Numbered from the stretch's first letter, positions 41,385 through 49,743 are shown. The stretch: 64,000 bases of DNA from Pedobacter kyonggii (GCF_004310665.1 NZ_SIXF01000001.1:124001-188000), one strand, 5' to 3'. A program made the numbers and translations. Notes: generated by a model not told the origin, from the sequence alone.

Positions 41385-41543
41385 TTAACGGTAATGCCCG
41401 GGCACCCAATACCGACCGCCATGAGGGCCAATATTATAATGCCCGCGTACCCAGCGTGCCCTTGGTGCACGTGCGCTTACCACGCATGCACTAAAATTAA
41501 CCGCCATAACCAATAAGAGCAATGCATTTACAATCCTTTTCAT
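41385..41543 (-). CDS. Small lipoprotein with WVxGHY / WVPGHY repeats
   Basis: A 52-residue protein. The N-terminal half is a signal with a lipobox-like end (LLLLVMAVNFSACVV, Cys20). The mature part is mostly a repeat: RWVRGHYNIGPHGG then RYWVPGHYR. This is the YxWxxG-type aromatic repeat of small envelope proteins in Bacteroidota and Proteobacteria. Function unknown. A start with good spacing is seen at 41543. It stands alone between the XRE-cupin and GNAT genes. Confidence 0.6.
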   Translation of the reverse strand: MKRIVNALLLLVMAVNFSACVVSARAPRARWVRGHYNIGPHGGRYWVPGHYR

Positions 41544-41780
41544 AACCTAATCTTTTAAGTAAAAAATAAATCAAGCTTTATGCTGTGTGTTTTATTTTGA
41601 CGGAGGGGTAAGAGAAAAGTTTAATTTTTTTAAAGAAAAAACTAATTCATGTTATCAACCTTGATAGCTTCATGAAAGTGAGATAGCTTACTCGTCTATG
41701 ACCCATAGTTGATGGTTAGGTGGCCGCCTGGCAACCAATGCCCATTGAACCAAGGACTAATTACATCAAACCTATTCTGT

Positions 41781-41788
41781 TACCTTTG
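41781..41788 (+). promoter_or_regulatory. -7 element TACCTTTG directly before the GNAT gene (leaderless)
   Basis: TACCTTTG ends 5 bases before the ATG at 41794. A transcript from this element would start at or next to the start codon and have no ribosome binding site. This pattern is also seen at 49686-49693. Confidence 0.5.
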
Positions 41789-41793
41789 CAGCC

Positions 41794-42294
41794 ATGACAA
41801 TTAGATTAGCCATAACAGCAGATATCCTGAAAATAATGCACCTGGTAAGCAAGGTTGTACCATTAATGCATGCTGTAGGGAATTTTCAGTGGGGAGATGA
41901 TTATCCGAACCCCGAGGTATTTACCAGCGATATTACTAGAAGTCAGTTATGGGTAGCGGAGCTGGACGACAAACTTGTTGGTGTTTCTGCAATTACTACA
42001 GATCAGGATCCCGAGTATGCAGATGTAGGTTGGGATATTAACGAAAAAGCAATTGTTACCCACCGTTTAGCGGTAGATCCGGACTGCCAGGGCATGGGCA
42101 TTGCCAAGGCTTTAATGAACCAGGCTGAAGTAGTAGCAAAAGCTTCGGGTATTTCTATCTTAAGGGTCGATACCAATAGCAAAAACATGGCCACCCAAGC
42201 GCTTTTCCCGAAGCTTGGTTATCAGTTTAGTGGCGAAATCAGCCTGGCTAAACGACCTGGGCTACGTTTCTTTTGTTATCAAAAATCATTGTGA
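41794..42294 (+). CDS. GNAT family N-acetyltransferase
   Basis: A 166-residue acetyltransferase. The acetyl-CoA binding strand and loop read VTHRLAVDPDCQGMGIAKAL, and the C-terminal part is ILRVDTNSKNMATQALFPKL then GYQFSGEI. The N-terminus (TIRLAITADILKIMHLV) fits the RimI-like group. The substrate is unknown. The gene is convergent with the DUF4256 gene, 7 bp apart, and has a leaderless-type promoter. Confidence 0.85.
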   Translation: MTIRLAITADILKIMHLVSKVVPLMHAVGNFQWGDDYPNPEVFTSDITRSQLWVAELDDKLVGVSAITTDQDPEYADVGWDINEKAIVTHRLAVDPDCQGMGIAKALMNQAEVVAKASGISILRVDTNSKNMATQALFPKLGYQFSGEISLAKRPGLRFFCYQKSL

Positions 42295-42301
42295 TCATCA
42301 G

Positions 42302-42877
42302 TTACACTCTTAACAAAGCACGGAACGCTCTTGCAGCATAATACGATTGTGCACCATTGTGATACACGAACACATGGTCGTAGCGGTGATCGCCAAAAAG
42401 AGCACCACCTAACTTTCTGATCGAGGGAGGAGTAACAATCCAGCTCGATGTTTTGGTATCGAACTTTCCAAATTGCTGCAAAAAGCGGTACTGTTCTTCG
42501 GTTAAGAGCTCTACACCCATTGTAGCAGCCATATCAATGGCGTTATTTTCTGGCTGATGCTCCTTTCTTGATTCTAGCCCTTCCAAATCATAACAAATAC
42601 TTCTACGGCCTTTAGGGCTTTCTGCCGAGCAATCGTAAAAAATATACTCGCTTGTTTCTTTATCATAATCAACAATATCGGGTTCGCCACCAGTTATTTC
42701 CATTTCATCAAGCACCCATAGTTTTTCAGGCCTGGCCGCTAACCTTTCTTCTACTTTAACCCATTCAATACCTTTATGGCGGTCCATGTTTTTCTCGAAA
42801 CGAATTCTCAGAGTATCGAGTAGTTCTTTAGCCTGTTCGGGCGATAACTCTTTTTTATTCCTATTTATTTTACTCAT
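42302..42877 (-). CDS. DUF4256 family protein
   Basis: A 191-residue protein with the DUF4256 landmarks EMEITGGEPDIVDYDKETSE then YIFYDCSAESPKGRRS, and the C-terminal GGALFGDHRYDHVFVYHNGA. The start is placed at 42877 (MSKINRNKKELS); an in-frame ATG at 42907 is also possible. The family has no known function; the fold seems compact and cytoplasmic. Confidence 0.75.
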   Translation of the reverse strand: MSKINRNKKELSPEQAKELLDTLRIRFEKNMDRHKGIEWVKVEERLAARPEKLWVLDEMEITGGEPDIVDYDKETSEYIFYDCSAESPKGRRSICYDLEGLESRKEHQPENNAIDMAATMGVELLTEEQYRFLQQFGKFDTKTSSWIVTPPSIRKLGGALFGDHRYDHVFVYHNGAQSYYAARAFRALLRV

Positions 42878-43010
42878 ATGTTTTATTTGATTAAATATGC
42901 TTCGCATTTCTCAAAGCCGGTAACTGTTTGGTAAATTAATTTACAGTCAATATAATTAAAAAAGATTTTCTTCCGACTACGCCGCCATTGGCAGCTACAA
43001 AAGAAAAGTC

Positions 43011-43105
43011 GTCATTGCGAGGAGGAACGACGAAGCAATCTTTCATACTGGCGGCCCCGGCCCTAAAGATTGCTTCGCCGGCTGAAAAAGCCTTCCCGCA
43101 ATGAC
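43011..43105. repeat. Inverted-repeat element R2, copy 2 (MITE-like)
   Basis: Begins GTCATTGCGAGGAGGAACGA, contains CGAAGCAATCTTT and AAGATTGCTTCG, and ends CGCAATGAC. It has the same ends as the copies at 38011 and 49744 but a different loop (GGCGGCCCCGGCC). Confidence 0.85.
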
Positions 43106-43154
43106 GATTCCTCGCACAGATGACAACATCCGACACCGCGAAACGGGGAAACGA

Positions 43155-43739
43155 TTAGTCATTCAACCCTTTGCCATTCAAAATCTGTGGCATAAATTTC
43201 TCAACCCTTGCCTCACGGGTTTTAGCTTGCTTGGGTGCCGCAAAATGAAGTAAATAAGCCCTTTGACGGCCAGGCGTTAAGGCTTCGAATGCCGCTTTTA
43301 AATCAGGAATATGATCTAATTTATGTTGAAACTCATCGGGAACGGTATATTCCGTAGTCTTTTTCAAATCTACCTTTAAACCAGCTTTTTCTACCTCAAT
43401 GGCTTCATACATATAAGTCTTCAAAATTGATTTCAGTTCTACTATTTCGAGGGCATTAGTAAAGCGCGCCTGTCTTGCCGACTGTACATTCTTCGTTTGC
43501 TGGATCAAGATCCCGGCGGTATCATTTAATAGAACGCCTTTAAAAAATAAAAATGCACAGTATTCTTTAAAATCATGTATTAAAACGATGTTGTTATTGT
43601 TTAAGGTATAACAAGGCACTCCCCATTTTAATTCTTCGGTAAGCCAGCAATCTAGTGCAATTGCCCGCAACAGCAGCAGTTCTTCCTGCCACTTTTTTGC
43701 TTTGTTAAAATAAAAATCAACTTTTGGATTCGTTTTCAT
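43155..43739 (-). CDS. YdeI/OmpD-associated family protein with DUF1801 domain
   Basis: A 194-residue cytoplasmic protein. The N-terminal DUF1801-like part reads VDFYFNKAKKWQEELLLLRA and the C-terminal YdeI tail ends AFEALTPGRQRAYLLHFAAP then KQAKTREARVEKFMPQI. The start at 43739 (MKTNPKVDFYF) matches relatives; an in-frame ATG at 43775 is possible. It is the last gene of the ArsR-SRPBCC-DoxX operon. Function unknown. Confidence 0.8.
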   Translation of the reverse strand: MKTNPKVDFYFNKAKKWQEELLLLRAIALDCWLTEELKWGVPCYTLNNNNIVLIHDFKEYCAFLFFKGVLLNDTAGILIQQTKNVQSARQARFTNALEIVELKSILKTYMYEAIEVEKAGLKVDLKKTTEYTVPDEFQHKLDHIPDLKAAFEALTPGRQRAYLLHFAAPKQAKTREARVEKFMPQILNGKGLND

Positions 43740-43803
43740 GTCAGCTGGTTTTGTTGTATTTTTTCGCCCTTCCATTTTAAATATTCAAAATTTGATCATT
43801 AAT

Positions 43804-44184
43804 TTAAGCGAAATTAACCTTTCTATCTGCAGGCCTGAAGTACCACGACAGCATAGTTAGCACGAGTAATAACATTGGTCCAAAATATGCCGAAAAACTA
43901 TTATCCCTAACAGCCAGATGTGAGAAAACAGCACCAGACATCACAAAGAAAAAGCCTGCATAAGCCCATTCTTTCAATAAAGTAAATTTAGGAATAAGCA
44001 CAGCAACAACACCCAAAATTTTCCAAACACCCAATATCGTCAGAAAATAAAGCGGATAACCCAATTGGTTAAACAACGCTACTTCTTCTTTCATTTTTAT
44101 CAACTGTACTATTCCAGTTGATAACATGCCTAATGCAAGCCAAACGGTAGCAATCCAATAGATGATTTTGTTTCTCTTTGTCAT
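43804..44184 (-). CDS. DoxX family membrane protein
   Basis: A 126-residue protein with four hydrophobic segments (IIYWIATVWLALGMLSTGIV, PLYFLTILGVWKILGVVAVL, AYAGFFFVMSGAVFSHLAV, FGPMLLLVLTMLSWYF). The family includes components tied to thiosulfate oxidation and many unknowns. It is 6 bp behind the SRPBCC gene and is very commonly co-transcribed with ArsR and SRPBCC genes in Bacteroidota. Confidence 0.82.
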   Translation of the reverse strand: MTKRNKIIYWIATVWLALGMLSTGIVQLIKMKEEVALFNQLGYPLYFLTILGVWKILGVVAVLIPKFTLLKEWAYAGFFFVMSGAVFSHLAVRDNSFSAYFGPMLLLVLTMLSWYFRPADRKVNFA

Positions 44185-44190
44185 GATGTG

Positions 44191-44658
44191 TTATTTTAAT
44201 TGGTGTACGATATTTTGTAAGCGGTTATGTGCCATATTGATGCCCTGCGCAAAAGGCAAAGCCAGTATTTGATCTCTAAGTGCAACTGATTTATAAACAA
44301 CATGCATCGTGAGTTTACTACGATCATCGGTTAGTTTATCAAACTTTAAAAACTCAAGCTGAACGCCAAAAGGTGTATTTTCCATTTCGAATGTCCGCGT
44401 TATTTTTTCATCGGGTACAAATTCGTGGATTACCCCTGTAGCAACAAATGCTACATTTCCTTTAGGGCCAGCAGTTTCGAACTGATAACTACCATACTTT
44501 TTGTTTTCAAGCTTAAGCACTTTCGTCCCCATCCATTGCTCCACAATCTCAGGTTCTACATAAGCCTTAAAAAGCAATGCCACAGGTAGATCAAATTCTC
44601 TGGTAATGATCATTTCCTGTTTACCATTTTCAGCCTCAATTTTTGTTTTCTGCTCCAT
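44191..44658 (-). CDS. SRPBCC (AHSA1-type) domain protein
   Basis: A 155-residue START/Bet v1-fold protein of the AHSA1 group: MIITREFDLPVALLFKAYVE then PEIVEQWMG at the start, VIHEFVPDEKITRTFEME in the middle and the long C-terminal helix INMAHNRLQNIVHQL. It probably binds a hydrophobic ligand. It is 6 bp from the ArsR gene, with which it is typically paired. Confidence 0.85.
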   Translation of the reverse strand: MEQKTKIEAENGKQEMIITREFDLPVALLFKAYVEPEIVEQWMGTKVLKLENKKYGSYQFETAGPKGNVAFVATGVIHEFVPDEKITRTFEMENTPFGVQLEFLKFDKLTDDRSKLTMHVVYKSVALRDQILALPFAQGINMAHNRLQNIVHQLK

Positions 44659-44664
44659 GTTATG

Positions 44665-44988
44665 CTATTTGCCTGGTTTATAGTTTTTCATGATATCTTC
44701 CAGTTTATTAAATCTGTCATCCCACATTTTGCGGAACGGCTCAATAAAATCGGCAATTTCCTTCATTTTTTTTGCGTTAGTGTGGTAATGAATTTCTCTG
44801 CCGTTTTGTTTTTGCTCCAACAATTCGCACTCGGTGAGAATCTGCAGGTGTTTTGAAACAGTTGGCCTTGCGGTGTCGAAATTAGTGGCTATTGCACCAG
44901 CCGTCATCGATTGCGAAGCAACTAAAAGCAATATTGCCCTTCTTGTAGGGTCAGCAATGGCCTGAAATACATCTCTTCTTAAATTCAT
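44665..44988 (-). CDS. ArsR family transcriptional regulator (non-arsenic type)
   Basis: A 107-residue winged-helix protein: [20 protein letters not shown], the recognition helix [20 protein letters not shown] and the wing [12 protein letters not shown]. It lacks the ELCVC metal site, so it does not look metal-responsive. A long inverted repeat overlapping its -7 element (44992-45033) is the likely autoregulatory operator. First gene of the operon with SRPBCC, DoxX and YdeI genes. Confidence 0.88.
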   Translation of the reverse strand: MNLRRDVFQAIADPTRRAILLLVASQSMTAGAIATNFDTARPTVSKHLQILTECELLEQKQNGREIHYHTNAKKMKEIADFIEPFRKMWDDRFNKLEDIMKNYKPGK

Positions 44989-44991
44989 TAT

Positions 44992-45033
44992 GTAGCTATT
45001 TGACTACAAATATAAATGTAGTCATTTAACTAC
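44992..45033. promoter_or_regulatory. ArsR-type operator overlapping the -7 element
   Basis: TGACTACA-N8-TGTAGTCA (45001-45024) is perfect. It extends to 17-base arms (GTAGCTATTTGACTACA on the left) with three mismatches. The minus-strand -7 element TATATTTG (45007-45014) lies within it, so binding would block transcription. Confidence 0.7.
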
Positions 45034-45204
45034 GCAAATTTTTATGAAAGTTTTTTTAATGGGACTTTCTTCAACAGATCGTCATAAGTCTGGTTTCATC
45101 CGTCACATCTATTAAAGCATCAGGATCCGGCTTATAAAATTGAATATATTTGATCAGTGTATGCAAAAAGAGAAGAAAGCCCTTTTAACAAACCTGAAAC
45201 GATC

Positions 45205-46107
45205 ATGAAAACGTATAAAATATACCAAATAGATGCTTTTACAAAAGAGAGATTTAGTGGAAATCCGGCGGGCGTGGTCGTGAATGCCGACGGGCTGACT
45301 GATACTCAAATGCAACAGATTGCCAAAGAATTAAACAATTCTGAGACAGCCTTTCTTTTTTCTCCAGATGATAATAGTGCCGATGGCCTAATCAGGTATT
45401 TTACGCCAACATCAGAAGTTCCCATTTGTGGCCATGCTACAATTGCCGCGATGTATGCAAAAGCCATTGAATACAATTTAGACACCTGTATTTTGAGATA
45501 CAAAACTAAGGTTGGCACGCTGCCTTTTGAGATCGTCAAAAAAGATGAGGATTACCAAATTATAATGACTCAAGGTAAATTTGAACTTAGCCCTGCATTT
45601 GACAACATTACAACCAGACAAATATTATCAGCGCTAGGACTTCATTATAATGATACCGATGAAAAATGCCCCATTCAGATTGCCTCTACAGGACATTCGA
45701 AAGTTATGATCGGGATAAAAAGCAGAGAAAAGCTAAACAATCTGAACCCTGATTACAATAGCCTGATTGACCTAAGTAAACAGATTAATTGCAATGGCTA
45801 TTTTGTATTCACATTTGACTCGGATGATGATGACGTATTAACATATGGAAGAATGTTTGCCCCTGCGATCGGAATAAATGAAGATCCGGTTACAGGTAAT
45901 GCAAATGGACCATTAGGTGGATACCTTATACAAAATAAAATCGTCGATTTTAAAGATAACCTTTTCGAATTCAATGGTAAACAAGGAGAAAAGATAAACA
46001 GATTCGGAATGATAAGCGTTAGCGTCGGAATTGAAAATGGTCTACCTTCGCTAATCAAGATAAAAGGCGATGCAACGGTAGTATTTAAAACTGAAATTAA
46101 AATATAA
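45205..46107 (+). CDS. PhzF family isomerase
   Basis: A 300-residue protein with two hot-dog-like halves. The N-terminal half has IYQIDAFTKERFSGNPAGVV, the catalytic Glu in ELNNSETAFLFSP and ICGHATIAAMYA. The second half has GRMFAPAIGINEDPVTGNAN. Relatives isomerise trans-2,3-dihydro-3-hydroxyanthranilate or act as epimerases; the substrate here is unknown. The start at 45205 is preferred over the upstream ATG at 45157. Base composition looks more AT-rich than the neighbours. Confidence 0.85.
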   Translation: MKTYKIYQIDAFTKERFSGNPAGVVVNADGLTDTQMQQIAKELNNSETAFLFSPDDNSADGLIRYFTPTSEVPICGHATIAAMYAKAIEYNLDTCILRYKTKVGTLPFEIVKKDEDYQIIMTQGKFELSPAFDNITTRQILSALGLHYNDTDEKCPIQIASTGHSKVMIGIKSREKLNNLNPDYNSLIDLSKQINCNGYFVFTFDSDDDDVLTYGRMFAPAIGINEDPVTGNANGPLGGYLIQNKIVDFKDNLFEFNGKQGEKINRFGMISVSVGIENGLPSLIKIKGDATVVFKTEIKI

Positions 46108-46220
46108 CAATAATCCAAAGGCTTTAATACATTTTCTTTCTGTTTAGATTATCTAAAATTTATGCTTAAAGTGACTCCCCAACTTTTTTGCTTGATCCCT
46201 TCTCACCCAGCCATAAACGC

Positions 46221-46249
46221 AAAAAACCCACAACTTTCGTTGTGGGTTT
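46221..46249 (-). terminator. tRNA-Asn copy 2 terminator
   Basis: The same hairpin as at 31529-31557, with perfect arms here (AAAACCCACAAC / GTTGTGGGTTTT) around a GAAA loop on the minus strand. It begins right after CCA. Confidence 0.8.
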
Positions 46250-46326
46250 TGGCTCCCTCTGCTGGGCTCGAACCAGCGACCCTCTGATTAACAGTCAGAT
46301 GCTCTAACCAGCTGAGCTAAGAAGGA
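46250..46326 (-). tRNA. tRNA-Asn (anticodon GTT), copy 2
   Basis: A 77-nt gene with encoded CCA, identical in sequence to the copy at 31558-31634. It has the same terminator and almost the same upstream region for about 100 bp, so one locus is a duplicate of the other. No island border is seen on its 3' side. Confidence 0.95.
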
Positions 46327-46397
46327 GTACTGGTCGTTTCCTAAAACGAGGCTCTTTGCACTTTACAGCACACATACCCTTGTTCGTTTTGGGAATG

Positions 46398-46428
46398 CAA
46401 TATTAGGGCTTTTAAATTATTTATGCAA
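46398..46428 (-). promoter_or_regulatory. Promoter of tRNA-Asn copy 2
   Basis: On the minus strand TTG, a 20-base spacer and TAATATTG, the same layout as at the other tRNA-Asn. Confidence 0.65.
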
Positions 46429-46470
46429 TATTTGCAGTGAAAAATTTTAAAAAAAAATTAACACATAAAT

Positions 46471-47391
46471 ATGAGCCTGATAATCATAGGTACTGTAGCT
46501 TTTGATGCTATTGAAACTCCTTTCGGAAAAACGGATAAAATTGTAGGCGGAGCAGCAACTTACGCAAGTTTAGCGGCATCTTACTTTTATAATAAAGCAA
46601 AAATTGTAGCAGTTGTTGGCGATGATTTTCATCAATCAGATATCAACACCTTCACGGCACACGGTATTGATACCGAAGGATTACAGATTAAAGCAGGTGA
46701 AAAATCATTCTTCTGGTCAGGAAAATACCATAACGACATGAATAGTCGCGATACTTTAATTACGGAACTGAATGTACTGGAAAATTTCGATCCGATTATC
46801 CCAGAGAGCTATCAAGACTGCGAATACTTAATGTTAGGAAACCTAACCCCACAGGTGCAGCAAACGGTAATTAAACGCCTTAAAAACCGCCCGAAACTGA
46901 TCGTAATGGACACCATGAACTTCTGGATGGACATTATGATGGATGATTTATTGGAAACCATTAAACTGGTAGATGTATTAACCATAAATGATGCCGAAGC
47001 ACGTCAGTTATCGGGTGAATACTCATTGGTTAAAGCTGCTAAAAAAATTCTTGCCATGGGGCCAAAGTACCTAATCATTAAAAAAGGTGAGCATGGTGCA
47101 TTGTTATTCCACGAAGATCAGATTTTCTCAGCTCCGGCTTTGCCTTTGGCAGAAGTATTTGATCCAACTGGTGCCGGCGATACTTTCGCAGGAGGCTTTA
47201 TCGGTTATTTGGCTAAAGTGGGCACAATTAACTTCAATAACATGAAAAACGCGATCATTTATGGCTCTGCACTAGCTTCTTTCTGCGTAGAGAAATTTGG
47301 AACAGAAAGGTTATTAAATTTAACCGATGAAGAAGTTGCAGCAAGAATTCAGGAATTTGTAAGCTTAAGTGCTTTTACAATAGAAGTTTAA
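46471..47391 (+). CDS. PfkB family carbohydrate/nucleoside kinase
   Basis: A 306-residue ribokinase-fold enzyme. The N-terminal substrate region reads IVGGAATYASLAASYF. The C-terminal signature DPTGAGDTFAGGFIGYL carries the catalytic Asp and anion hole. It phosphorylates a sugar or nucleoside with ATP in the cytoplasm; the exact substrate is not determinable. A strong terminator follows. Neighbours do not point to a pathway. Confidence 0.88.
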   Translation: MSLIIIGTVAFDAIETPFGKTDKIVGGAATYASLAASYFYNKAKIVAVVGDDFHQSDINTFTAHGIDTEGLQIKAGEKSFFWSGKYHNDMNSRDTLITELNVLENFDPIIPESYQDCEYLMLGNLTPQVQQTVIKRLKNRPKLIVMDTMNFWMDIMMDDLLETIKLVDVLTINDAEARQLSGEYSLVKAAKKILAMGPKYLIIKKGEHGALLFHEDQIFSAPALPLAEVFDPTGAGDTFAGGFIGYLAKVGTINFNNMKNAIIYGSALASFCVEKFGTERLLNLTDEEVAARIQEFVSLSAFTIEV

Positions 47392-47449
47392 TAAGTTTTC
47401 AGTTAACAGCAGGCAATTTTCAGTTGCCAGTTCTAATTAAATAAACTTT

Positions 47450-47494
47450 AGCCGTAGATTTAAAGATTAATTCTTTTAAATCTGCGGCTTTTTT
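47450..47494 (+). terminator. Rho-independent terminator after the PfkB gene
   Basis: AGCCGTAGATTTAAAGA pairs with TCTTTTAAATCTGCGGCT around a short loop, followed by a run of T residues. Confidence 0.8.
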
Positions 47495-47537
47495 ATAGAG
47501 TAAAGTCTTTACACCAAACCATCTGTACATACCAAAA

Positions 47538-47780
47538 TCAATTTGGTATAGCAAGTATAGCTATCGGTATGAATTTCTCAAAAACAGCTTCAGTGTGGGG
47601 TGCATCGGGCAGTTCGTCTGTTAAATCCTGTCCGGCCCAGTGCTCATAATGTTTACCGTCCCGCCACAGCCTGCTATCGGTCATATCGTAGATCAAACCT
47701 TTATAAGCCACCCATATTTGAGGTTTATCCTGTCCGTTACGTAATGCGAGTTGCTGCTTGGTATAGCTGGGTAAATCCAT
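47538..47780 (-). CDS. Small cytochrome-b5-like heme/steroid-binding protein
   Basis: An 80-residue soluble domain: YTKQQLALRNGQDKPQIWVA, YKGLIYDMTDSRLW and the heme-pocket stretch HYEHWAGQDLTDELPDAPH. The short bacterial members of this family are about 75-85 residues, so it is complete. It probably binds heme; the electron partner is unknown. It is read against the PfkB gene. Confidence 0.8.
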   Translation of the reverse strand: MDLPSYTKQQLALRNGQDKPQIWVAYKGLIYDMTDSRLWRDGKHYEHWAGQDLTDELPDAPHTEAVFEKFIPIAILAIPN

Positions 47781-47894
47781 TTAAATTAATTTCGGGTTGA
47801 AGATAATCAAAAAGGTTTTTAACCATATAAGAAATTTAAGTACCATATAAGCTTATATTTCCTTCAATGCCTTATATCCTTGATTAGCTATTGT

Positions 47895-48160
47895 TTTTGA
47901 AGCGCAAGTTCGCTACAAAACACCAACTTCCTTCCCGTTTTACGCTTTTACGCTTCGCTGCCTCGTACCTCGTTGCTGCAGGGTATCGCTTCAACCGCGG
48001 CTAGTTAGCCTCGACAGCATTTCATTTTTGGGGCTGCAGGATGTACAAACCCTTATCTTTAAACCTAAGGGACAGTAGCGGCAGCCTCCGATTCTTCTAT
48101 CGGAGCTACAGCGAATGGCAGGACTAAGAACCGCCAAGAACCACAGGCCATTCGTTTCCC
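47895..48160. repeat. Dispersed repeat R3, copy A
   Basis: About 265 bp with shared blocks in order: TACGCTTCGCTGCCTCG, GTACCTCGTTGCTGCAGGG, CAACCGCGGCTAGTTAGCC, CGACAGCATTTCATTTTT, CAGCCTCCGATT, TCTATCGGAGCTACAGCG and CCGCCAAGAACCACAGGCC. A tandem copy lies at 48177-48436 and an inverted one at 62880-63189. No coding frame is conserved. Confidence 0.75.
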
Positions 48161-48176
48161 TATTAAAAAATTATCG

Positions 48177-48436
48177 ATTTCATTTGGAGCGCAATACCTG
48201 TACAAAACAGTAAAGTCGCTTCCCTTTTTACGCTCTACGCTTCGTTGCTCCAGGGCATCTCTTCAACCGCGGCTAGTTGGCCTCGACAGCATTTCATTTT
48301 TCGGGTTGCAGGGTGCACAAACCCCTGTTCCTAAACCCGATCCGATAGCTGTCGGATGCAATGAATCCCCACGTTAAGTCGGGAGGAATGTAGAGCGGGA
48401 CCGAACTGCGCCAAGAGCCACTGAACATTCGTTTTC
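48177..48436. repeat. Dispersed repeat R3, copy B (tandem to copy A)
   Basis: Same order of blocks as copy A: GGAGCGCAATACCTGTACA, TACGCTTCGTTGCTCCAGGG, CAACCGCGGCTAGTTGGCC, CGACAGCATTTCATTTTT, and a divergent right third (GCGCCAAGAGCCACTGAAC). With copy A it fills the 670-bp gap between the cytochrome-b5-like and lycopene cyclase genes. Confidence 0.75.
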
Positions 48437-48454
48437 TATAAATAAAATTTTATT

Positions 48455-49144
48455 TTACGCTTGGCTTTTGCCTCCCTTACTTTTAAAAACTTCGTACAGG
48501 CAGATATTCATCAACAACAGTCCCATTAAATAAAAATGATCTTCGAAAGGGATAGTACCTACTCTAAAACCAAGGTTTTGCTTATCGTTATACATCACCA
48601 CAGGGATAGAAGTTAAAAATCCATTAACGATATAAAATGGGATAAGCGAAACCAGATAAGCCCTATAGAACTTGTACATAAACCTGAACTCGACATTTAC
48701 ATACTCTACATAAGCCAGCACCATAAATAAAAAGCCAAAATTGATCAGCGTATACCACCTGTTATAACCGAAAAATAAAATAGCCACACAAAGTCCTAGG
48801 AGTAAATTACTTAATGCAAGGCTATACCTTTGCAGATCGTTTTTTGGGAAATAGGCATTCAAACATTCGTAAATAAATACGCAGGCATAAGGAACTGTTA
48901 AAAAGAATAAAATCTCTTCCAAAGGTAGCCCCAAAAGATTTACCCCAATAAGGTAATCGGGATTAAAAGACCACACATTGAGTTTGGTAAACAGGATATC
49001 CCAAATTAAAAACACCACACCTGTAATTAATATCGAAGGCAATACAAACTTCCATTTGCTAAAAAAATGAACCTTTTTATCGAATGATAAAACCAGGGGA
49101 AAGAAGATTACAGCAAGGTTGATAAGTAGATAGGTATAATTCAT
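48455..49144 (-). CDS. Lycopene beta-cyclase, fused CrtYc-CrtYd type
   Basis: A 229-residue inner membrane protein with about seven hydrophobic segments. Two homologous halves are visible, each with a Pro-(L/F)-Glu motif: LGLPLEEILFFLTVPYACVF and TIPFEDHFYLMGLLLMNICL. This is the single-chain form of the heterodimeric cyclase known in Bacteroidota and archaea. It closes the ends of lycopene to give beta-carotene. It is followed upstream by a small gene and lies opposite crtI. Confidence 0.85.
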   Translation of the reverse strand: MNYTYLLINLAVIFFPLVLSFDKKVHFFSKWKFVLPSILITGVVFLIWDILFTKLNVWSFNPDYLIGVNLLGLPLEEILFFLTVPYACVFIYECLNAYFPKNDLQRYSLALSNLLLGLCVAILFFGYNRWYTLINFGFLFMVLAYVEYVNVEFRFMYKFYRAYLVSLIPFYIVNGFLTSIPVVMYNDKQNLGFRVGTIPFEDHFYLMGLLLMNICLYEVFKSKGGKSQA

Positions 49145-49145
49145 T

Positions 49146-49676
49146 CTAAAGGTGTTTTGTCAAAATTTTAACTTCAGCAGGGCTACATTTTTTACTGTCG
49201 ATCATAAATTTAGCTACGTTTTTAATCAGTTCGCGATCGGCAAGCCCAAAATTTTCATTTTGGTAATGTTTAACGATCTCTTTTTTATCCTTGGCTAAAT
49301 CTTTACTGAAACCGAGAAAGGAAGGTGTATAAAATTCAATCGAAAACCGCATAAAACGGATCTCCATATTTTCCTTATCCATATCAATTGCTTTTTGCAT
49401 GGTTTTGAGCGATCGGCTTACATACTTGATCTTGTTATATGGATTCCAGGAGTGCTTGGCCTTAAGCGCCTCCAACGTTCCGGTGTAACCCGTAATTAAG
49501 GCGGTTTTATTGGGGAGCTTGTTCAGTTTGGTAAACAATGAGTCGGTTAGCTTCGGGCTTTCTACCGCTTTAACCATATTCGTTTTTAATATCGCAATTT
49601 CTTGGGCAGATAACTGGGCGTAAGTAATATGGTTTGCTGCAAATAGCAGAAAAAATATAATGGGTAGTTTAATCAT
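49146..49676 (-). CDS. Secreted protein of unknown function next to carotenoid genes
   Basis: A 176-residue protein with a signal peptide (MIKLPIIFFLLFAANHITYA). The mature part is helical (MQKAIDMDKENMEIRFMRFS, KDLAKDKKEIVKHYQNENFG). I do not recognise a named family. The start at 49676 is chosen over the ATG at 49688 because the -7 element at 49686-49693 overlaps the latter. It is 1 bp upstream of the lycopene cyclase gene and surely co-transcribed with it. Confidence 0.65.
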   Translation of the reverse strand: MIKLPIIFFLLFAANHITYAQLSAQEIAILKTNMVKAVESPKLTDSLFTKLNKLPNKTALITGYTGTLEALKAKHSWNPYNKIKYVSRSLKTMQKAIDMDKENMEIRFMRFSIEFYTPSFLGFSKDLAKDKKEIVKHYQNENFGLADRELIKNVAKFMIDSKKCSPAEVKILTKHL

Positions 49677-49685
49677 GAGTTTGGG

Positions 49686-49693
49686 CAAAGGTA
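49686..49693 (-). promoter_or_regulatory. -7 element TACCTTTG of the cyclase operon (leaderless-type)
   Basis: TACCTTTG on the minus strand lies 9 bases before the ATG at 49676. It sets the translation start and implies a very short or absent leader. Confidence 0.5.
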
Positions 49694-49743
49694 AGAAAAG
49701 CTAATTGTAGATGCTTTGTATATTATTCAAAAGTGAAATATCA

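Noticed and set aside
47895-48436. CRISPR array
   Set aside because: The tandem units are about 260 bp, and there are only two with no regular spacers. This is the R3 repeat.
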